A stretch of 59,225 nt of DNA, taken from contig CAJOJG010000019.1 in the NCBI GenBank assembly GCA_905234655.1, positions 1-59,225 of the forward strand, given 5' to 3'. This DNA is from an uncultured Bacteroidales bacterium. Lineage in GTDB: Bacteria; Bacteroidota; Bacteroidia; Bacteroidales; UBA3824. Positions 9,345-16,174 of the stretch are shown here, piece after piece (position 1 is the first letter of the stretch; each line of letters begins with the position of its first letter). Under the pieces are notes generated by a model. The model did not search any database and had not been told where the DNA came from. It saw only the letters and a program-made list of their open reading frames with translations. Both the position numbers and the translations under genes were made by a program.

Positions 9345-9363
9345 ACTTTTCTTAATATTTTTT

Positions 9364-10155
9364 TTACATTACCGCCAAGCATCCGAAGCCTTGTGAGTTT
9401 TGTTCGCCGAGGCCGGCTTCGTAGGCGGTTTTTTGAAGTTCGGCGGGTGCGGTCAGGGCAAAACGGCACATAAAACCACGGACTTTGGTCTCGGCAGAAG
9501 TGCCGGCTTTGAGGCTCACAAGTGATGACTTCGGCTCCGACAAGGCACGGAAATCGAGGAATTGCTCACCGCAAAAATCCTCACCGTAAAATGCGGAATA
9601 CTTGTCAAGAAGATTTACCAAAAGGCGTTCCCTGACCCACTCCGCCTCAGCAAACTCCTGCGCGTTTCGCGGATAGCAATCGCGGTCGTTTCCGTCCCTG
9701 AAACTTACTGATACCGGCGACAAGGTATTGTAAACCATCGTTTCTTGAAATTCGGGCGGCGGTAGGATTTCGATGTTTGCGACCTCAAACTGAACCTTAG
9801 CCTCGCGGTTTCCGATTTCAAAAGTCCGGTCTTGAAAAATGCCCTCGATAAATTTCTCGGTCGAATTTTCCGGCAAAAACGAAATCTGCCACTGCACATA
9901 TTCAGACTTCAATTCCATTTGGTTCGATTGTTTCAAAATCCGTCTTTCAGGTACGTTGAGCCGCGAAAAAGTGAACAGTTTAAACTGTTTTCCCTCGCAG
10001 GTCTGGAAACCGTTTTCGTGCAGCCATGAGGCAAAATCCTCGTTTGCCGACGACAGAATTTTGTAAATCGCCGCCGACATCTCGTACTGGTAGTTAAGCG
10101 GCAACAACCGCCCAAATCTTTGCTTATTGACACGCAATGTAATGATGAAACGCAT
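9364..10155 (-). CDS. cas6: crRNA-processing endoribonuclease Cas6
   Basis: The 263-residue protein begins with a RAMP strand (MRFIITLRVNKQRFGRLLPLN) and ends with the glycine-rich loop GLGEQNSQGFGCL diagnostic of Cas6. The His near residue 45 (WLHENGF) is a candidate catalytic residue. Cas6 cuts pre-crRNA within repeats, leaving the 8-nt handle seen at bases 1-8. It is the first cas gene, with its own strong promoter and a terminator insulating it from the efflux operon. The gap after it holds a second promoter, so Cas6 level may be set separately from Cascade. Confidence 0.93.
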   Translation of the reverse strand: MRFIITLRVNKQRFGRLLPLNYQYEMSAAIYKILSSANEDFASWLHENGFQTCEGKQFKLFTFSRLNVPERRILKQSNQMELKSEYVQWQISFLPENSTEKFIEGIFQDRTFEIGNREAKVQFEVANIEILPPPEFQETMVYNTLSPVSVSFRDGNDRDCYPRNAQEFAEAEWVRERLLVNLLDKYSAFYGEDFCGEQFLDFRALSEPKSSLVSLKAGTSAETKVRGFMCRFALTAPAELQKTAYEAGLGEQNSQGFGCLAVM

Positions 10156-10179
10156 AATTATCTGAATTTAGTTGTATGC

Positions 10180-10210
10180 CAAAATTAACAACTTTGTTTG
10201 TGAATACAAA
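10180..10210 (-). promoter_or_regulatory. Promoter of cas6
   Basis: On the minus strand TTTG (10207-10210), a 19-base spacer and TAATTTTG (10180-10187) match the Bacteroidetes consensus without mismatch. Transcription would start near 10173, giving a leader of about 18 nt before the cas6 ATG. Confidence 0.75.
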
Positions 10211-10245
10211 TAATAATCAAGTTATTTTTTTCGTATTTCGCCACA

Positions 10246-10294
10246 AAAATACTCCCCAACTGTGCAGCCTTTCTGCATAGTTGGGGAGTATTTT
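10246..10294 (-). terminator. Rho-independent terminator after the efflux operon
   Basis: A long perfect stem, ACTCCCCAACT against AGTTGGGGAGT, is flanked by A and T runs (AAAAT and ATTTT), so on the minus strand the hairpin is followed by a T-rich tract. It lies 17 bases beyond the permease stop and just upstream of the cas6 promoter, separating the two operons. Confidence 0.88.
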
Positions 10295-10310
10295 AATTTT
10301 CACCTTAAAG

Positions 10311-11531
10311 TTACTCGTACCTTAGCGCGGTGATTGGGTCGAGGTTGGCGGCTTTTTTGGCGGGGTACCAGCCGAAGAAGATGCCGGTCGCTGCGCAGAC
10401 GACGAATGAGATTACCACCGACGAAACGCTTATGATGAACGGCCAGTTAAGAGCCATGGAGATTACGTAGCTCAGCAGCAGTCCGAATATGATGCCAATC
10501 GCGCCGCCTACGAGGCTCAACATCGCGCTTTCGAGGAGGAATTGGAACATGATGTCGCGGCTCCGTGCGCCGATGGCGGTGCGGAGTCCGATTTCCTTCG
10601 TGCGCTCGGTGACGGTGACATACATGATGTTCATGATGCCGATGCCGCCGACGATGAGCGATATGGACGCAATCGCGGCGAGTAAGACTGTCAGGAAGCC
10701 GGACACGGAGTTCATCATTGTCAACAGTTCCGCCTGGGTGCGCACCTCGAAGTCGGGCGTGTCGGTTTCCTTAAGTTTGTGGGACGACATCAGGGTCGAG
10801 GTAATCTCCTCGACCGCCTTGTCGCAGGCATCCTCGGAAACTGCGGAGATGTAAATCATGTGGAGGTACTGGGTCGCGAGGAGACGTTTCATTACGGTCG
10901 AATACGGCGCAATAACAATGTCGTCCTGGTCTTGTCCCATCTGGTTTTGACCTTTGGACGCCAAAACGCCGATTATCTTGAACGGAGTGTTGCCGAACCT
11001 GATTTCCTGTCCGATTGGGTCTGTTCCGTCGTCAAAAAGGTTCTCCACGACGGTAGTGCCGACGATGCATACTTTGCGGAACTCCTTGATGTCGTTTTCC
11101 GTGAAATTTGTGCCGCGCTCAAGTTCGTATTTCCTGATTTCGATGTATTCGGGCGAGCCGCCTTGCATCGTGCCTGGCCAGTTGTTGGCACCGCGCACAA
11201 GCTGTCCCGACGTGGACACTGAGGGCGAAATCATTGCGACATTCTTGCAGTTGGCCTTTATGAGTTCGACATCCTTCACGGTCAGCGACTGGGAGTTCGA
11301 GTTGCCCATGTTGATGCCGCCCTTTCGCTGGTATGCGCGCGAGACCATGATGAGGTTAGTGCCCATCGTGGAAATCTGGTCGTTGATGTTTTGGGACGAG
11401 CTTTGTCCGAGGCTCACCATCGCGATTACCGACGAAATGCCGATGATGATGCCCAGCATTGTCAGGAGCGAGCGTGTCTTGTTCCTGAGTATGGCTTGGT
11501 AGGCTATTTTGAACAAATTTGAGAAATTCAT
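10311..11531 (-). CDS. MacB-type ABC transporter permease
   Basis: The 406-residue protein has the MacB/FtsX layout: a first membrane helix after LRNKTRSLLTMLGIIIG, a periplasmic MacB_PCD domain (about 45-265), then three membrane helices in the FtsX domain (VLLAAIASISLIVGGIGI onward). The segment VTERTKEIGLRTAIGAR is the signature cytoplasmic coupling loop. It should work with the ATPase gene just upstream (10-base gap), the membrane-fusion protein and the outer-membrane factor in a tripartite pump. The substrate (antibiotic, peptide or lipid-like) cannot be read from sequence. Confidence 0.93.
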   Translation of the reverse strand: MNFSNLFKIAYQAILRNKTRSLLTMLGIIIGISSVIAMVSLGQSSSQNINDQISTMGTNLIMVSRAYQRKGGINMGNSNSQSLTVKDVELIKANCKNVAMISPSVSTSGQLVRGANNWPGTMQGGSPEYIEIRKYELERGTNFTENDIKEFRKVCIVGTTVVENLFDDGTDPIGQEIRFGNTPFKIIGVLASKGQNQMGQDQDDIVIAPYSTVMKRLLATQYLHMIYISAVSEDACDKAVEEITSTLMSSHKLKETDTPDFEVRTQAELLTMMNSVSGFLTVLLAAIASISLIVGGIGIMNIMYVTVTERTKEIGLRTAIGARSRDIMFQFLLESAMLSLVGGAIGIIFGLLLSYVISMALNWPFIISVSSVVISFVVCAATGIFFGWYPAKKAANLDPITALRYE

Positions 11532-11541
11532 GGCAAAATTT

Positions 11542-12285
11542 TTAGTTATAATCTTCGCTTGGCGGCAGTGCGTCGAGTGCTTCCTTTGCGGATTTTGTCT
11601 CGACTGGCACGTCCTTGGTCACACGGCCGTCGCGGAGCATTATTGTCCGCGATGTGAATACTGCGATGTCGGGTTCGTGGGTCACAAAGACGATGCTCTT
11701 TCCCTCGGCGTGGAGTTTTTGGAACAGTGACATTATTTCGTATGAAGTCCTTGTGTCGAGATTGCCGGTGGCCTCGTCGGCGAGGAGTATCACTGGGTCG
11801 TTGACGATTGCGCGGGCGATGGCGACACGTTGTTGCTGTCCGCCGGAGAGCTGGTTCGGCATGTGTCCCATGCGCTCCTGGAGGCCGACCTGCTCAAGGG
11901 CGTATACGGCGCGTTCCCGGCGTTCCTTGGCGGAGATTGTCTTGTTATATAACAGCGGCAGTTCCACCTGCTCAAGCGCGGAGGTTCGCGGCAGGAGGTT
12001 GTAGCTTTGGAACACGAATCCGATTTTCCTGTTGCGCACAAATGCGAGTTCGTCCTTTGATAGCTTGCTGACGGCGATGTTGTCGATGTAGTACTCGCCC
12101 GAGGTGGGCTTGTCGAGGCATCCGAGGATGTTGAGCATTGTGGATTTTCCACTGCCCGAGGTTCCCATGATGCTTACAAACTCGCCTTGTTCGATGTCGT
12201 AGCTTACGCCCTTAAGCGCGCGGACAATTTCGCTGCCGACGACAAACTCGCGTTTGAGGTTTTCTATTTTTATGATTGTTGGCAT
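11542..12285 (-). CDS. MacB/LolD-type ABC transporter ATPase
   Basis: This 247-residue ATPase has Walker A GTSGSGKST, the Q-loop FQSYNLLP, signature LSGGQQQR, Walker B VILLADEATGN and switch His in VTHEPDIA. In MacB proper the ATPase and permease are fused; here they are separate, as is common in Bacteroidetes. It follows the membrane-fusion gene after 42 bases containing an A/T-rich micro-repeat and precedes the permease by 10 bases. Confidence 0.95.
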   Translation of the reverse strand: MPTIIKIENLKREFVVGSEIVRALKGVSYDIEQGEFVSIMGTSGSGKSTMLNILGCLDKPTSGEYYIDNIAVSKLSKDELAFVRNRKIGFVFQSYNLLPRTSALEQVELPLLYNKTISAKERRERAVYALEQVGLQERMGHMPNQLSGGQQQRVAIARAIVNDPVILLADEATGNLDTRTSYEIMSLFQKLHAEGKSIVFVTHEPDIAVFTSRTIMLRDGRVTKDVPVETKSAKEALDALPPSEDYN

Positions 12286-12291
12286 TTTTTC

Positions 12292-12325
12292 AATTCATAA
12301 TGCATAATTCATAATGCATAATTTA
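12292..12325. repeat. AT-rich micro-repeat (ATAATGCATAATTC units)
   Basis: The gap between membrane-fusion and ATPase genes is filled with short repeats of ATAATGCATAATTC. The same unit fills the gap before the membrane-fusion gene (13640-13672). No promoter box is clear. They may be replication-slippage repeats or spacers within the operon. Confidence 0.6.
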
Positions 12326-12327
12326 CA

Positions 12328-13623
12328 TTACATTGGCGGGCCGCCGGGACCGCGCTGGCCGTCTTTGCCGTTGTTTTTGCGTGCGCCGGGGCCGAAGAGG
12401 TTGACGCCTTGACCACGTTTTTTCTCGACTTTCTGGACGACTGCCGACAGGACGATTGTGTCGCCGGCTTGGAGTTTGCCGCCCGTGATTATGGCGTTAA
12501 CCCCGTCGTCCATGCCGGTTACGACAGGTTCGGGATGTATGGAGTTTCCATTCTTAATCCATGCCATTGTCGGTTCGCTGCCGCCGTTTTTGGTGTCGTT
12601 ACCGCCCATGTCTTCTGGACGCTCGCCCATGCCCTCTGGACGCTCGCCCATTCCGCCGGGGAAGCCTTCGGGTCGACCTTCGCGTTTTTCGGGTTTGTCA
12701 AGCATTGCGAACACGTCTTCTGTAGGTGTGAATGTAAGTGCCTGAAGCGGTACGCAAAGTCCCGATTCTTCTTTTGTCACAATCGAGATGCTGGCGGTCA
12801 TTCCCGGGTAGAGTTTCTCGTCGGGGTTTGGCGCATGGATTATGACAGTGTATTTGACGACATTGTTGGTCGTGGTGGGCTGTAGGCGGATTTCCTTGAC
12901 TGTGCCGGTGAAGGTGTCGCCGTTATAGGCATCGACGGTGAATGTGCATTTTTGACCGACTTTCACCTGTCCGATGTCCGCTTCGTCGACGTTGGCCTCC
13001 ACTTGCATGTTTTTCAGGTCTTTCGCAATCAGGAACAGCGTCGGGGTGTTGAACGACGAGGCGACGGTCTGTCCTTCCTCGATGTCCTTGCTCAGGATTA
13101 CGCCGTCGATGGGTGAATAAATCTCGGCGTATCCGAGGTTGACTTTTGCCTCGCGGAGTTGGGTCTGCGCGTTGAGGAGTGATGATTTGGCTTGGATGAG
13201 CGAGTTTTCGGCATCTTCCATGTCAACCTTTGTGGCGGCTTTACCCTCGTACAGTTGCTTCGTGCGGTCATAGTTTTGCTGGGCGCGTTTAAGTGCGCTT
13301 TCAGAGCTTGTGAGGGTGTTCGTGGCCTGCGTGAGCCTTTCGGAAAGGGTGGATTTGTCGAGTTCGGCAAGGAGTTGTCCCTTCTTCACGTGGGAGTTAT
13401 AGTCGACGTATAGCTTCTCGACGATGCCGGATACCTGGGTGCCGACTTCCACTTTGTCCACCGGCTCCAATGTGCCAGTCGCAGTGACATTATTCTGTAT
13501 GGTGTTTTCACCAATGACTGACGTGGTGAACTTAAGCTCCTTCTTCGCGGGCCACAGCGCGAATATCAGCAATGCTAAGAGCGGTACACCGACTACAATT
13601 AATATGATTTTCTTCTTTGACAT
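12328..13623 (-). CDS. Periplasmic membrane-fusion (HlyD/MacA-like) efflux adaptor
   Basis: The 431-residue protein has one N-terminal membrane helix (IILIVVGVPLLALLIFAL), a barrel-sandwich half-motif (VEVGTQVSGIVEKLYVDYN), a long alpha-helical hairpin (about 95-165) that would dock on the outer-membrane factor, the returning lipoyl half (AEIYSPIDGVILS) and a beta-barrel domain. Residues about 315-350 are a low-complexity Gly/Pro/Glu insert with repeated GERPEGM/GERPEDM units, and the tail is rich in Gly/Pro. It links inner and outer membrane parts of the pump. Confidence 0.93.
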   Translation of the reverse strand: MSKKKIILIVVGVPLLALLIFALWPAKKELKFTTSVIGENTIQNNVTATGTLEPVDKVEVGTQVSGIVEKLYVDYNSHVKKGQLLAELDKSTLSERLTQATNTLTSSESALKRAQQNYDRTKQLYEGKAATKVDMEDAENSLIQAKSSLLNAQTQLREAKVNLGYAEIYSPIDGVILSKDIEEGQTVASSFNTPTLFLIAKDLKNMQVEANVDEADIGQVKVGQKCTFTVDAYNGDTFTGTVKEIRLQPTTTNNVVKYTVIIHAPNPDEKLYPGMTASISIVTKEESGLCVPLQALTFTPTEDVFAMLDKPEKREGRPEGFPGGMGERPEGMGERPEDMGGNDTKNGGSEPTMAWIKNGNSIHPEPVVTGMDDGVNAIITGGKLQAGDTIVLSAVVQKVEKKRGQGVNLFGPGARKNNGKDGQRGPGGPPM

Positions 13624-13639
13624 GACTCTATTCTGTTTT

Positions 13640-13672
13640 TAATGCATAATTCATAATTCATAAATTCATAAT
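13640..13672. repeat. AT-rich micro-repeat, second copy
   Basis: The 74-base gap between the outer-membrane-factor and membrane-fusion genes carries the same AATGCATAATTCATAATTC pattern as 12292-12325. The two copies flank the membrane-fusion gene. Confidence 0.6.
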
Positions 13673-13697
13673 CGCCGTCCGGCGGCGGGCGGGCGTA

Positions 13698-15008
13698 TTA
13701 CAACCCGATGTTTTCACCAGTGTAAACGTCGAGGATTTTGCGGTACAGGATGAAACTGTATTTGGCGTTTATGTACTCGTTGAGGGCGCTGATGTAGTTG
13801 TTCTGCTGCTGGAGTAGATCGACCGCCACAATCGAGCCGACTTCAAACCGTTTTTTGTAAGCCTCGAAGCTTGCGGCGTATGCGTCTTTACGCTGCTGGT
13901 ATGCAAGGTAGCGTTGGTACTGGAGGTTTGTGTTGCGCCACTGGTTGATGACTGTGCGAGTGACATCGTTTTCGGTCTGTTGGTAGTCGAGCTGTGCTTG
14001 TTGCTGCTGGATTTTGGCGCGTGTGGTCTGCAGGTTGGCTTGACCGCGATCCCAGATGGGGTAGGACAGGTTAATGCCGATGGACTGTGAAAAACGGTTC
14101 TTGAACTGGTCGCCGAGGTTGTCAAAGTCGTTGTGTCCGGTGCTGAGGTTGGCGGAGGCGGAGATTGTGGGACGCTTGCCAGCCTTGCTGATTTCGAGGG
14201 CGACGTCGGCGGACTCCATTGTCTTTTTAGCGAGCTGCATGTCCGGCATGTGTTCCTTGGCGCGCTGGACGGCGTCCTCCTGGCTCATCATCACCGCCAT
14301 GTATGCAATCGCGGAAGTGTCCGGGGCTTGGATTGTGAGGTCTGCGTCGGGAGACATGCTCATGTATTGTTTGAGGTTAAGGAGCGATGTCTCGAGCGAA
14401 ATGGCGTTGTTCAAGGAGTCCGTGAGGTCGCGCTGGTACTGAGCCTTGAGCATGAGGTAGTCGCTCTCAATCATTGCGCCGAGGTCGTACCGCTTTTCGC
14501 CGCGTGAGAGTTCCTCGCGTGACGAGCTCATTATCCCTTCCTGGTATTTCAGCCTCTCGATGCAAGAAAGCGCGTTGAGGTATTCGTTGAGGATTTGGAT
14601 TGTGAGCTGGTCGTCGTATTGGGAAGTCTGGATTTTGGCGGTCTCGGTGCTGATGCGGTTCTGCTCGATTGTGTTCTTTATGCTTCCGCCGTTGTAGATA
14701 GTCTGGGAGGCGCTAACGCCAAGATTGCCGGAGAAGTTGACGTCGCTGTCGGTGCCGGAATGGCTCATCGACTCGCCGGCGGATGCGTTGACGGACGGGT
14801 AGCGGTTATTCTTGCTCTGCTCGTATACCGCCTGCGCCGATTCCTCGTTCAACTGGCGCGACTTGCGGGTGAAGCTGTTGCCCATTGCGTACTGGATGCA
14901 GTCTTCGAGTGTGAAGTTGTAACTTTGCGGCAGGCTGTCGGCGTCTTGTGCTGTGGCGGCTATGGACACGGCGAGCATCGCGCAAAGTATTGTCGTCTTT
15001 TTAACCAT
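13698..15008 (-). CDS. TolC-like outer-membrane efflux protein
   Basis: The 436-residue protein has a signal peptide (MVKKTTILCAMLAVSIAATAQ) and the two-fold repeated OEP arrangement: LTLEDCIQYA-like start (FTLEDCIQYAMGNS), long coiled-coil helices, and strands such as VNASAGESMSHS in repeat one and ISASANLSTGHNDF in repeat two. It would form the trimeric outer-membrane channel of the pump. It is the first gene of the efflux set in transcription order, 79 bases after the hypothetical gene upstream. Confidence 0.93.
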   Translation of the reverse strand: MVKKTTILCAMLAVSIAATAQDADSLPQSYNFTLEDCIQYAMGNSFTRKSRQLNEESAQAVYEQSKNNRYPSVNASAGESMSHSGTDSDVNFSGNLGVSASQTIYNGGSIKNTIEQNRISTETAKIQTSQYDDQLTIQILNEYLNALSCIERLKYQEGIMSSSREELSRGEKRYDLGAMIESDYLMLKAQYQRDLTDSLNNAISLETSLLNLKQYMSMSPDADLTIQAPDTSAIAYMAVMMSQEDAVQRAKEHMPDMQLAKKTMESADVALEISKAGKRPTISASANLSTGHNDFDNLGDQFKNRFSQSIGINLSYPIWDRGQANLQTTRAKIQQQQAQLDYQQTENDVTRTVINQWRNTNLQYQRYLAYQQRKDAYAASFEAYKKRFEVGSIVAVDLLQQQNNYISALNEYINAKYSFILYRKILDVYTGENIGL

Positions 15009-15087
15009 TGTGTCGATTATTATGATGATATGTTCTTTGCAAGTGAGATGCCCGGTGGGTGTTTTGGTTTAATTTGCAGATGGAATT

Positions 15088-16152
15088 TTAACTTTTGTTT
15101 AGAGCTTGGCTTCCGCCGGTGATGGTGTTTGCGATAAGCACGATGGAGTTAGAGACCTCGAGGAGGTTGTTGTCGGTGGTCGCGTTGAGCTGGAATATAG
15201 GCTCGTTGGAGATGTCGATTGCGTTCTCGATTTTGTCGTCCACAAAACGTATCGACGGGAACTTGTTGGCGAGGTTTTCGCGGATTACGAGCGAGTATGT
15301 CGTGCATATCTTCCTGACTTCCTGCTGGAACTCGTAGTCGAGCATGTCGTGCTGCCGGCGTATGAACTCGTTCTTGTACCAGTCATATTTTGAGGCGTGG
15401 TTAATGCTTTTCGGCTCGTCGTCCTCGACATTCAAAATCATGCAACGCTCCATTTCGTCGCCGTCGGTGCGCACGGTCATCTCGGGGTGGAGATTGACGA
15501 CGCGCACGCCTTCGAGGTATATAAGTCCGTCGTGTCGGCAGAACCTAATCTTAGCAAGGTCGATGCCGATGGTCGCCTTTTCGTGGAACTTCTTGATGTA
15601 CAATATCTTCTGCTCGCCCTTGTCGTTGAACTGCAACTTCCATGGGCTGTCTTTCTCGATTTCGCGGCCGATGTCGCTGCCCCTTACAAACTCCTCCTTG
15701 ACGATGTAGCCTTCTTTTTCATATTCCATTGTCTCAAGTTTGAGGACTGCTTTTGCGTCCGCGCTTATGGACTTGTACTGCCGCGCGGTGTCGAGTTCGG
15801 ACTCGAGGCTGCGGATCTTGTTCTCGCGTTCTTCGGCGACTTTTTCAAGGTGCTGCTTTTGGAGCAAAAGTTCGTTGCGCTCCTCCATGAGTTTGAGCTG
15901 CGCGTTGGATTCCTCGTTGAGCTTTTCCTGGACTTCTTCTTCGATGATTTTGTTAATCGGCTTGTAGATTGCGAAGGTGATGAGCGCGGTGACGATGTTG
16001 CTGACTATCACTGTCAGGAACGTCGGCACCATCGTCGCCGAGCCGAGGTATGAGAATATGACGATGTTACCGACTAAGAGTAACATGCACGACACAATTA
16101 TGACAACTTTCTTTGTGTCGCCGAGGAGCCTTTTGAAGTTGAAGAATTGCAT
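15088..16152 (-). CDS. Unrecognised inner-membrane protein with coiled coil
   Basis: I do not recognise this 354-residue protein. It has two membrane helices (about 17-36 and 44-65: VVIIVSCMLLLVGNIVIF and FLTVIVSNIVTALITFAIY), a charged coiled coil (about 70-130, rich in Glu, Lys, Leu and Gln) and a soluble C-terminal domain (about 140-354) with two Cys-bearing segments (IRFCRHDG, ERCMILN). The C-terminal part would face the cytoplasm if both N-terminal helices form a hairpin. It sits between the GH2 and efflux genes on the same strand, 22 bases after the GH2 stop, so it may be read with either. Confidence 0.75.
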   Translation of the reverse strand: MQFFNFKRLLGDTKKVVIIVSCMLLLVGNIVIFSYLGSATMVPTFLTVIVSNIVTALITFAIYKPINKIIEEEVQEKLNEESNAQLKLMEERNELLLQKQHLEKVAEERENKIRSLESELDTARQYKSISADAKAVLKLETMEYEKEGYIVKEEFVRGSDIGREIEKDSPWKLQFNDKGEQKILYIKKFHEKATIGIDLAKIRFCRHDGLIYLEGVRVVNLHPEMTVRTDGDEMERCMILNVEDDEPKSINHASKYDWYKNEFIRRQHDMLDYEFQQEVRKICTTYSLVIRENLANKFPSIRFVDDKIENAIDISNEPIFQLNATTDNNLLEVSNSIVLIANTITGGSQALNKS

Positions 16153-16174
16153 GACCTTGGAAATTATGTTTAAG

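Noticed and set aside
10246..10294. The strong hairpin before cas6 as a CRISPR-related or anti-repeat element
   Set aside because: It shares no sequence with the repeat at 1-30 and has the symmetric A/T flanks of an ordinary terminator.
12519..12701. Low-complexity Gly/Pro/Glu stretch of the membrane-fusion protein as a separate repeat gene
   Set aside because: It stays in frame within the adaptor gene; the antisense small ORF there is a by-product of the repeated codons.
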